Shown in pieces: positions 7,171 through 13,723 of a DNA stretch of 19,408 nucleotides. The DNA comes from Bifidobacterium breve (GTDB lineage Bacteria; Actinomycetota; Actinomycetes; Mycobacteriales; Mycobacteriaceae), in contig CAMCWJ010000014.1 in assembly GCA_945882475.1 (NCBI GenBank), positions 1 through 19,408 on the forward strand. Direction: 5' to 3'. Numbering within the stretch: position 1 is the first letter of the stretch; each line of letters starts with the position of its first letter. The notes under the pieces were generated by a model. That model was not told the DNA's origin and did not search any database. It was given only the letters and a program-made list of their open reading frames with translations. Position numbers and translations under genes: made by a program.

Positions 7171-7673
7171 ATGGGCAGCGGCTCAGCCTGATTGGGCTCC
7201 GGAAACTCGTCGTCGGACCGCGTGCCATCGCCTGGAGCCTGCTGGGCGCGGATCTTGGCGAACCGGTCGGAGAGCCGTCGCATCCGGATCATCAGCGATG
7301 CCGGCGGACTCACCGTCGCGTCGAGGTAGGCCCGAAGGTCGTGCGGACCCACCCCGATACGGGAGCCGAACTCCTGTTCGCTGAGCCCGGAGCGATCCAG
7401 CAGTAGCCGGACATGGCGGGCCGCCTCGGCACGCTCGTTGGCATCAAGGTGGCTGCGCGCGCGCACCAGCACCTCGGTGAGGGCTTGGGCGATGCCGTAC
7501 GGCGCGGCCCCGTCGAGCACCTCTTCGACCTGGCGGGCGGTGCGTCCGTAGGGGTCTCGCTTGATGGCCACGACGATGCGCTGCCAGATACCGATGTCGC
7601 CGCTTTCCAGCGCCGACCGGATCGATGCCGTGGGCCAGAACTCGACGGGCTGTTCGTCGACGGCCAACGTCAA
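7167..7673 (-). CDS. Small HTH-like protein downstream of mmpL11 (Rv0201c position)
   Basis: 168 aa. The start is TTG 7673, which overlaps the mmpL11 stop (TTGA) and has GGAGGAGG just upstream; it gives MTLAVDEQPVEFW. A longer open frame exists upstream but lies entirely within mmpL11. Residues about 20-90 are helical and unrecognised (IWQRIVVAIKRDPYGRTARQVEEVL). Residues about 100-150 look like a lambda-repressor/XRE helix-turn-helix: LLLDRSGLSEQEFGSRIGVG followed by PHDLRAYLDATVSPPASLMIRMRRLS. The tail is acidic and proline-rich. It occupies the Rv0201c position, conserved next to mmpL11 in M. tuberculosis and of unknown function there. A DNA-binding regulator of the mmpL11 operon is possible but is inferred only from the HTH-like pattern. 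The TAG stop overlaps the TAA of the convergent PGRS gene. Confidence 0.8.
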   Translation of the reverse strand: MTLAVDEQPVEFWPTASIRSALESGDIGIWQRIVVAIKRDPYGRTARQVEEVLDGAAPYGIAQALTEVLVRARSHLDANERAEAARHVRLLLDRSGLSEQEFGSRIGVGPHDLRAYLDATVSPPASLMIRMRRLSDRFAKIRAQQAPGDGTRSDDEFPEPNQAEPLPI

Positions 7674-10483
7674 CTCGCCTCCTCCAGCATCGCCACCGAA
7701 ATCGACAGGCACCGCTGCCGGACATTCTCCCACTCGGCTGCCTTTGCCGGGTTCGACCAGGTGTCCTCGGTGATGTCCGAGGGCATCGGATCGGCCAGTC
7801 GGCGGACCAATTGGCTGGCGTACCACTGTCGATCCGGGTGAGGAGAACTGTAGTACTCGTCGATGCCGGCCAGCACCAGCGCGGCGTAGTCGACGTCCAC
7901 GGTGCTGGCCAGCGCCGCCAGCCGGGTGTAGTCGTCCAGGGTGTTGCGGCACAGCACCAGGTAGCTCTGCAGCCGCAGGGTCTCCGCCGCGGTGGGGATC
8001 TGCAACCGGTCGCCGCTGGACAGTTGGACGTTGGTGGTCTCCACCGGACTCCGGCGCGCCACCGCGGCGTCGGTCTGCAGAGCATCGAGTGCTATCTCGA
8101 CGCGGCCCCGCCACATCGTCACCGGATGGACCGTCCGGCCGAATCGCGTGCCGCTGCCGCGCAACGCCATCGGATCGGCGACGCAGACCGCGTCGGGCGC
8201 CATCTCCTTGAGCCGCGCCGCGCCCTTGACCACCTTCCGCAGATCCGCACTCGGCGGCGGCATCGCCGAGATGTCGTCGGGCACCACAACCAGATCGCCG
8301 AGGTCGAGTTTGGGCAGCGGCTTCTCGAAGTCCACCGACGGCAGCAGCCGGGCCAGCCAGCGGGGCAGCCACCAGTTCCACTGATCGAACATCGCCATCA
8401 GGGCGGGCACCAGCACCAGCCGGACCACCGTGGCGTCGACGGCGATCGCCACCGCGCAGGCGACCCCGAGCTGAGCCACCAAAGGCATTCCCGCAGAGGC
8501 GAATCCGATGAACACCGCGATCATGATCAGGGCCGCGCTGGTGATGGTGCGGGCACTGGTGGCCACGCCGTAGGCAACCGCATCGCGGGTGTCGCCGGAC
8601 TGCAGGTAGCGCTCCCGGATCCGGGTCAGCAGGAAGATCTCGTAGTCCATCGACAGGCCGAACGTCATGGCCAGCACCAGTGGCGGAATGGTGCTGTCGA
8701 TGGACGAGATCGGCTCGAAGCCCAGCTTCTCCAGCCACCCCCACTGGAAGACGACGACGAGGCTGCCGTAGGCGGCCGCGACCGACAGCACGGTCATCAG
8801 CACACCCTTGAACGCCAGAAACACCGACCGGATCGAGACCAGCAGCATCACGAAGGCGATCAGCGAGACGAAACCGAAGACCAGCCACTTGGTCTGCGAC
8901 ACCCGATCGTCGAAGTCCTTGATCAGCGCGGTCGGCCCGCCGACGTCCACCCGTGCACCGGGCGCCGCCTGCGGCACCTCGACCCGCAACCAGTCGATGG
9001 TGTTGCGGGCGGCGAGGTCTTCGGGGTCCACCCCGAGCACCGCCGAGATCAGCGCACTGCTGTTGTCATCGGCGAACTCCGGCGGCGCCACCGAAACGAT
9101 GTCGGGAGCCTCGGCGATCTTCGCCGCGACGGCGTCGAGGGCCGGGGTGTTCGCCGGTTCGGCGGCACCCGATCCGGGCCCGTCGCCGGGGAAGCTGACC
9201 AGCACCCGCACCGGTCCCAGCGCACCCGGTCCCAGCGCCTCGGCGGCCGCGGCCACCCCGCCGCGAATCTCATGCGAGGACGGGAACTGCCGGTGAATGC
9301 GGTTGCCCAGGGTCATCGATAACGACGGGACGGCGTGCACGAGCAAGAACCCCGCCGCTGCCAGGGCGCTGAGCCACGGCCGACGCATCACTGTGCCCAC
9401 CCAGCGGGTCCAGAATCGCGACTGGGCGGCCTCCGGCTTTCGCGACCAGTGCAGCAGCGCCGAACGCCTGGCCGCCGCGCGGCCGAAGGTCGCCAGCACC
9501 GCCGGTGTGAGCGTGGTCGAGGTCAGCACCGCCACCGCCACCGCGATCACCGCACCGGTGGCCATCGACCGCAGCACCGGGGTGTCGATCAGGTAGATCC
9601 CGGTCAGCGAGGCGATCACGGTCAGCCCCGAGAGCACAACGGCCAGTCCGGAGGTCGCCATCGCGGCGTCGGTGGCCTGATCGGGATCGCGGCCGGCCCG
9701 TAGTTCCTCCCGGAAACGCATCAGGATGAACAACGAATAGTCGATCGCCAGGGCGATACCGAACATCGACACCGTGGAGGTGACGAACACCGACATCGCG
9801 GTCACGTTCGCCAGCAGGTAGACCACGCCCATGCTCACGGCCACCGTGCAGATCCCGAGCGCCAGCGGTATCGCCGCGGCGGCCAGCGAGCCGAACACCG
9901 CGACCAGCACCACCAAGACGATCGGAAGGTTCCAGCGCTCGGCCGCGGCGATGTCGTGCTTGGTGGCGGTCTGCGCCGCGGCGCCCAGTGCGCCCTGGCC
10001 GATCACATACAGCCGCACCCGGCCGTCGGCCGTCTCGCCGGGTTGATCCCCGCTCACTCCCACCGCGGAGCGCAACTTTCGGGCCGCGTCCACCGCGCCG
10101 GTGTTGTCGAAGCCCAACCGCATGGCGACGACGTACGGGCGGTCCGGTGCCGGGGCGGGCTGGGTGCCGATCGGTGCCGGGGTGAGGCCGGGCACCTGGC
10201 GCGCGGCCTCCTCGAGCAGACCGACGGCGCCGGCCATGTCCTGATAGGAGGCGTCGGCGCGCGGTGCTGCGACCAACGCCAGCGCCGAGGCGCCCTGCTG
10301 CGGGAAGTGGTCTTCGAGCTGGTACTGAACGTGCAGCGACTGCGAGTCGGTCACCTCGAACCCGCCGCCGGTGAGGTTGTTCGACTGGGTCAGGGCCAGG
10401 AAGACCGACCCCGCCAACGCCATCAGCCAACAGCAGAAGACCAGCCAGCGATGTCGGCGCAGGGTGGCGCTCAGGCGCATCAT
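7670..10483 (-). CDS. mmpL11: MmpL11, RND-family envelope lipid transporter
   Basis: 937 aa (M. tuberculosis about 966). The N-terminus MMRLSATLRRHRWLVFCCW and long stretches such as AERWNLPIVLVVLVAVFGSLAAAAIP and DPEDLAARNTIDWLR match MmpL11. It has the RND/MMPL plan: one N-terminal helix, a periplasmic loop (about 35-180), a bundle of helices (185-385), a second periplasmic loop (390-530), further helices (530-700), and a cytoplasmic tail of about 200 residues. The proton-relay pairs Asp248-Tyr249 (AIDYSLF) and Asp613-Tyr614 (SMDYEIF) are present. In mycobacteria MmpL11 exports monomeromycolyl diacylglycerol and mycolate wax ester to the surface and is reported to take part in haem uptake with Rv0203. 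ATG 10483 is followed at once by a second ATG, and no strong ribosome site is visible. The small HTH gene follows by 4-bp overlap. Confidence 0.95.
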   Translation of the reverse strand: MMRLSATLRRHRWLVFCCWLMALAGSVFLALTQSNNLTGGGFEVTDSQSLHVQYQLEDHFPQQGASALALVAAPRADASYQDMAGAVGLLEEAARQVPGLTPAPIGTQPAPAPDRPYVVAMRLGFDNTGAVDAARKLRSAVGVSGDQPGETADGRVRLYVIGQGALGAAAQTATKHDIAAAERWNLPIVLVVLVAVFGSLAAAAIPLALGICTVAVSMGVVYLLANVTAMSVFVTSTVSMFGIALAIDYSLFILMRFREELRAGRDPDQATDAAMATSGLAVVLSGLTVIASLTGIYLIDTPVLRSMATGAVIAVAVAVLTSTTLTPAVLATFGRAAARRSALLHWSRKPEAAQSRFWTRWVGTVMRRPWLSALAAAGFLLVHAVPSLSMTLGNRIHRQFPSSHEIRGGVAAAAEALGPGALGPVRVLVSFPGDGPGSGAAEPANTPALDAVAAKIAEAPDIVSVAPPEFADDNSSALISAVLGVDPEDLAARNTIDWLRVEVPQAAPGARVDVGGPTALIKDFDDRVSQTKWLVFGFVSLIAFVMLLVSIRSVFLAFKGVLMTVLSVAAAYGSLVVVFQWGWLEKLGFEPISSIDSTIPPLVLAMTFGLSMDYEIFLLTRIRERYLQSGDTRDAVAYGVATSARTITSAALIMIAVFIGFASAGMPLVAQLGVACAVAIAVDATVVRLVLVPALMAMFDQWNWWLPRWLARLLPSVDFEKPLPKLDLGDLVVVPDDISAMPPPSADLRKVVKGAARLKEMAPDAVCVADPMALRGSGTRFGRTVHPVTMWRGRVEIALDALQTDAAVARRSPVETTNVQLSSGDRLQIPTAAETLRLQSYLVLCRNTLDDYTRLAALASTVDVDYAALVLAGIDEYYSSPHPDRQWYASQLVRRLADPMPSDITEDTWSNPAKAAEWENVRQRCLSISVAMLEEAS

Positions 10484-10543
10484 GAATCGCTGGATGGCAA
10501 TCTCCCCGCATTGGCCCCGAAATCACCGAATGACGTGGCCGCG

Positions 10544-10549
10544 AGCCTA
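10544..10549 (-). promoter_or_regulatory. Candidate -10 element for mmpL11
   Basis: On the minus strand TAGGCT fits TANNNT. It would start transcription near 10537 and give an untranslated leader of about 54 bases before ATG 10483. No convincing -35 hexamer is seen. It lies in the 178-bp divergent region shared with the Rv0203 gene. Confidence 0.3.
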
Positions 10550-10622
10550 CCGCAGGCCGACCGGCGACTCCGGGCCTGCTGACGCCGCACGGCGCAGCAC
10601 CTCCGCCGTGGCGGCGCTGCCC

Positions 10623-10628
10623 TACGAT
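10623..10628 (+). promoter_or_regulatory. Candidate -10 element for the Rv0203 haemophore gene
   Basis: TACGAT fits TANNNT and would start transcription near 10635. This leaves a leader of about 27 bases that contains the GGAG at 10650-10653, the likely ribosome site for ATG 10662. No -35 element is evident. Confidence 0.4.
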
Positions 10629-10661
10629 GATGCCCAGACCACGATGAATGGAGTCCCGACG

Positions 10662-11045
10662 ATGAAGCACACCACTGGACTGAACCGCCACGCGGTACGC
10701 GCAGCCATCGGCGCCGGGGCTGCGGCGGGGGCACTGCTGATCGGCACCGCGCCCGCCGCACTCGCCGCCCCGCCGAACTGCACGGCGGCGGATCTGGCCG
10801 GGGTGGCCGCCGGGGTGTCGGCCGCCACGTCGGCGTACCTGTTCACCCATCCCCAAGTCAACGACTTCTTCACCGGCTTAGAGGGCTCGCCGCGGGACAC
10901 CCTGCGGCCGGCGATTCAGCAGTACCTCAACGCCAACCCGACGGTGCAGGCCGAGCTGCAGGGGATCCGTCAGCCACTGCTCGACATCAAGGCCCGCTGC
11001 GGCGGCGGCGGCGACGTCGCCGACGACGGCATCGACACGCCCTAA
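10662..11045 (+). CDS. Secreted haem-binding protein (haemophore Rv0203-like)
   Basis: 127 aa. The start is ATG 10662, with GGAG at 10650-10653. The in-frame ATG 10644 would add six residues but has no ribosome site. Residues 1-35 are a Sec signal peptide (RHAVRAAIGAGAAAGALLIG...AALA, cleaved before APPNC). The mature part is a small helical domain with Cys40 and Cys112, which could form a disulphide. It contains the haemophore (MHB) motif TSAYLFTHPQVNDFF, giving Tyr59 and His63, the same positions reported as haem ligand and support in M. tuberculosis Rv0203. The third reported residue, His89, is Leu here. Rv0203 is thought to pass haem to MmpL3 and MmpL11, whose genes flank it, which fits this locus. 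The tail is glycine- and aspartate-rich. The stop overlaps that of the convergent DUF3054 gene. Confidence 0.88.
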   Translation: MKHTTGLNRHAVRAAIGAGAAAGALLIGTAPAALAAPPNCTAADLAGVAAGVSAATSAYLFTHPQVNDFFTGLEGSPRDTLRPAIQQYLNANPTVQAELQGIRQPLLDIKARCGGGGDVADDGIDTP

Positions 11046-11395
11046 CCGGCGCGTCGCACCGACACCGCTGCGCGCCAACCCAGCAGCAGTGCGCCGGTGA
11101 CCAGGGTGGCTACCACGACGAAGCTGATCGCGGTGCCCTCAGATGTGGCTCTGCGCAACACCATTGCCACCACCACCGCGCTCACCCAGACCGTCACGCC
11201 GGTCGGCACCAGCGCTGCCGGTCGGCGCCACCCGCGCGACAGCAGCCACCCCACGCCCACCCCGACCAGGAATGGCCAGGCGGTCTCGGCGATGCCGGCC
11301 ACCGTGAGGCCCTCGTCATGGTTTCGTCGGCCCACCGCGGCGAATGCGATCACCAGTGTGAGATCGGCGGCCAATGCAACCGCGGCCCGCTTCAC
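11042..11395 (-). CDS. Four-helix membrane protein, DUF3054 family
   Basis: 117 aa. GTG 11395 overlaps the stop of the upstream membrane-protein gene (GTGA), so translation is probably coupled. Four hydrophobic helices are visible: about 4-21, 38-55, 62-80 and 88-108. Between the first two lies GRRNHDEGLTVAGIAETAWPF, and this GR..H...........AWPF pattern is what I associate with DUF3054, a family of small actinobacterial membrane proteins with no known function. I do not recall this gene between Rv0203 and Rv0204c in M. tuberculosis, so it may be an addition, or a loss in that species. The longer open frame reaching 12400 is a shadow of the upstream gene. The TAG stop overlaps the TAA of the Rv0203-like gene. 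Confidence 0.82.
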   Translation of the reverse strand: MKRAAVALAADLTLVIAFAAVGRRNHDEGLTVAGIAETAWPFLVGVGVGWLLSRGWRRPAALVPTGVTVWVSAVVVAMVLRRATSEGTAISFVVVATLVTGALLLGWRAAVSVRRAG

Positions 11396-12468
11396 GGTTG
11401 CTCGCCGGTGTGCGGGGACTCCTCGGTGCGCAGGGGCCCTTCGGTGCGGAACATGAAGAAGAACACCACCCAACCGATCGCAGAGATGAACACCCAACTC
11501 ACCAGGCGATAGATCAGCATCGCCGAGATCGCCGCGGGCAGCGTCATCCCGCTGGAAACCAGGCCGGGCACCAGCACCGCCTCGACCACCAGCAGGCCGC
11601 CGGGCATCAGTGGGATCGCCCCGACCGCGCGGGCCGCGGCGTAGGCGACCGTCAGGCCTAGCAGCGACGGATGGCCGCCGGTGGCGTAGGCCGCGAACGC
11701 CAGACACGCCACATCGGCGATCCAGTTCAGCAGCGACCATCCGAACGCCCCGCCGAGGGCCCGGCGGCTCAGGCTCACCGACTCCAGTTGCCGCAGCGTC
11801 TCCCGCCACCTGTGCAGGCCGGTGTCGGCGGGCTTCCCGCGCACCGAGTTGATCCAGCCGAGCACTCGCGCACCGATGCCGTCGATGAGTTCGGGCCGCG
11901 TCGCCACCGCCTGTGCGAGCAGCAGCAGCGTCACGAAGCCGCCGATGGTGAACAGCAGCGAGAACGGATTGTCCTTGGCGCCCAACAGGAATGCGCCACC
12001 GAGGCCTAGCAGTGCCAGTCCCACCACCTGGAGCGCGCCGGCCATCACCAGCTGCCAGGAGGCCACCACCGGGGAGGCGCCCCAGAGTCGTTGCTGGCGG
12101 TAGACGAAGGTCGCCGAGAGCACCGGCCCCCCGGGCATCGTCGTGCTCAGTGCGTTGCCGGCGTAGAAGGTCGCTTCCGACCTCCACTGCGCGACCGTGA
12201 CTCCCGCGGAGCGGAGCAACGTCCGCTGAATCTGGGCGAAGCTGTGCATCGAGAACAAGGCCGCGGCGATCGCGGCGAGTACCCACCAGAGGTTCGCCGA
12301 GAGCAGGCTGTGCCACGCCTTGGCCAGTTGATCCCAGACCAGAACGGCCTCGACGGCGAGCACCACGGCGACCACCCCGAGGACGGCCCAGCGCACCCAC
12401 CGGTACCGCGCCCGGGTCGGCGGACGGCTCTCCTCACCGGCCGGTCGGGCCGGCGCGCTGTGGGCCAC
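11392..12468 (-). CDS. Membrane protein, LPG-synthase TM / UPF0104 family (Rv0204c-like)
   Basis: 358 aa from GTG 12468, chosen because TACGCT (12476-12481 on the complement) sits 7 bases upstream at leaderless spacing. No other start lies between it and the divergent gene. M. tuberculosis Rv0204c is longer (about 412 aa), so the N-terminus is not certain. Residues 1-22 are a basic, proline-rich cytoplasmic tail, followed by about eight transmembrane helices. Family hallmarks are ALSTTMPGGPVLSATFVYR in the first half and AIPLMPGGLLVVEAVLVPGL in the second, the paired P-G-G motifs of lysylphosphatidylglycerol synthase/flippase transmembrane regions. There is no aminoacyl-transferase domain, so it is not a complete MprF or LysX. 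Movement of a lipid across the membrane is a reasonable but unproven role. It forms an operon with the DUF3054 gene. Confidence 0.85.
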   Translation of the reverse strand: MAHSAPARPAGEESRPPTRARYRWVRWAVLGVVAVVLAVEAVLVWDQLAKAWHSLLSANLWWVLAAIAAALFSMHSFAQIQRTLLRSAGVTVAQWRSEATFYAGNALSTTMPGGPVLSATFVYRQQRLWGASPVVASWQLVMAGALQVVGLALLGLGGAFLLGAKDNPFSLLFTIGGFVTLLLLAQAVATRPELIDGIGARVLGWINSVRGKPADTGLHRWRETLRQLESVSLSRRALGGAFGWSLLNWIADVACLAFAAYATGGHPSLLGLTVAYAAARAVGAIPLMPGGLLVVEAVLVPGLVSSGMTLPAAISAMLIYRLVSWVFISAIGWVVFFFMFRTEGPLRTEESPHTGEQP

Positions 12469-12475
12469 GTCCCTC

Positions 12476-12481
12476 AGCGTA
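12476..12481 (-). promoter_or_regulatory. Predicted -10 element for a leaderless UPF0104 membrane-protein gene
   Basis: On the minus strand TACGCT fits TANNNT and ends 7 bases before GTG 12468. This is the spacing for transcription starting at or next to the start codon. GAGGG lies between the two but is too close to the GTG to act as a ribosome site. Confidence 0.4.
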
Positions 12482-12559
12482 ACTTCACGACGCTCTGACG
12501 TCGGATTTCGGCGCGGGGGGTTTCGGCGCGCGATGCCCGCCGGGCCGGACGCGCCCGGA

Positions 12560-12565
12560 TAAGCT
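12560..12565 (+). promoter_or_regulatory. Predicted -10 element for a leaderless AI-2E-family gene
   Basis: TAAGCT fits TANNNT and occupies exactly -12 to -7 if transcription starts at the A of ATG 12572. No Shine-Dalgarno-like sequence lies between it and the start. Confidence 0.5.
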
Positions 12566-12571
12566 CTGCAC

Positions 12572-13723
12572 ATGCCGGCCGGTCGCGCCCTCGACGACGA
12601 CGCGGTGGATCCGTTCGTACGCAAGGCCGCCGCGTGGTCGTGGCGCCTGCTGGTGATCGCGGCGGCCCTAGCGGTATTGCTGTGGGTGCTGTGGCAACTC
12701 GAGGTGATCGTGGTCTCGGTGGCGCTGGCCGTCATGCTGACCGCGCTGCTGGTGCCGGCGGTGGACTGGCTGGACCGCCGCGGTGTTCGCCGCAGCGGCG
12801 CCGTCGCCCTGGTCCTGTTCAGTGCCTTCGGTGTGTTCGGTGGAATCCTCACTTTCGTTGTGAGCCAATTTGTTTCGGGTGTCCCCGGTCTGGTCGAGCA
12901 GGTCACCCGCAGTATCGACAACGCCACCCAGTGGCTGATCGAGGGGCCGGCGCACCTGAGTCGGGAGCAGATCGACAAGGCCGGGGACACGGCCGTCAAG
13001 GCCTTGCGGGACAACCAGGAGAAGCTGACCAGTGGGGCGCTGTCCACCGCGGCCACCCTGACCGAGATCGTGACCGGCGCGCTGCTGATGCTGTTCACGC
13101 TGATCTTCCTGCTCTACGGCGGTCGCAACATCTACGCATTCCTGACCAAGATCGTGCCGGCCCACACCCGCGAACGGGTGCGCGATGCCGGTCGGGCCGG
13201 CTTCGGATCGCTGATCGGCTATGTGCGCGCGACGTTCCTGGTGGCCCTGGTTGACGCAGTCGGAATCGGCGCCGGCCTGGCCATCATGGGCGTGCCGCTG
13301 GCCCTGCCGTTGGCCTCGCTGGTGTTCCTGGGCGCATTCGTGCCGTTGGTGGGCGCTGTCCTCAGCGGGTTCGTCGCCGTGGTGGTGGCACTGCTGGCCA
13401 AGGGGTTCATCTACGCCCTGATCACATTCGGTCTCATCATCGCGGTGCAGCAGTTGGAAGCCCATGTGTTGCAACCCCTGGTGATGGGTCGTGCGGTGTC
13501 CATTCACCCGTTGGCGATCGTGCTCGCGATCGCCACCGGAGGGGTGCTGGCCGGAATCGTCGGGGCACTGCTGGCGGTGCCGTTGCTGGCGTTCCTCAAC
13601 AGCGCCATCCGGGTGCTGATCGCATCCGACCCCGTCGCCGAAGCCGCCGAACTCGAAGCCGGCGACGACGCGCTGATCATGCGGGCGAAGCCGGACGTTC
13701 CGGCACCGAATCCGCGGGACTAG
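12572..13723 (+). CDS. AI-2E family transporter (Rv0205-like membrane protein)
   Basis: 383 aa from ATG 12572, with a -10 at leaderless spacing and no ribosome site. The layout is that of the AI-2E exporter (formerly UPF0118/PerM) family. There are three N-terminal helices (about 24-42, 45-66 and 75-99), then a long extracytoplasmic amphipathic region (about 100-165, SGVPGLVEQVTRSIDNATQW). A helix at about 168-192 and a set of C-terminal helices (210-350) follow, with the family's glycine- and proline-rich FVPLVGAVLSG and the conserved QQLEAHVLQPLVMGRAVSIHPLAIVLAI segment. The cytoplasmic tail is acidic. The substrate is unknown; the family name comes from enterobacterial TqsA and need not imply autoinducer transport. 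The gene is conserved next to mmpL3 in M. tuberculosis (Rv0205). Its TAG and the mmpL3 TAG share CTAG. Confidence 0.9.
   Translation: MPAGRALDDDAVDPFVRKAAAWSWRLLVIAAALAVLLWVLWQLEVIVVSVALAVMLTALLVPAVDWLDRRGVRRSGAVALVLFSAFGVFGGILTFVVSQFVSGVPGLVEQVTRSIDNATQWLIEGPAHLSREQIDKAGDTAVKALRDNQEKLTSGALSTAATLTEIVTGALLMLFTLIFLLYGGRNIYAFLTKIVPAHTRERVRDAGRAGFGSLIGYVRATFLVALVDAVGIGAGLAIMGVPLALPLASLVFLGAFVPLVGAVLSGFVAVVVALLAKGFIYALITFGLIIAVQQLEAHVLQPLVMGRAVSIHPLAIVLAIATGGVLAGIVGALLAVPLLAFLNSAIRVLIASDPVAEAAELEAGDDALIMRAKPDVPAPNPRD

Noticed and set aside
7625..9322. 565-codon plus-strand frame antisense to mmpL11
   Set aside because: Its composition is low-complexity (His, Arg, Gln, Asp rich), typical of the antisense of a membrane protein gene, and the real MmpL11 is unmistakable on the other strand.
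11396..12400. Upstream extension of the DUF3054 frame through the UPF0104 gene
   Set aside because: The extension reads Arg/Gly/Ala-rich without any domain, while the overlapping frame encodes a clear multi-helix membrane protein. The GTGA overlap gives a natural start at 11395.
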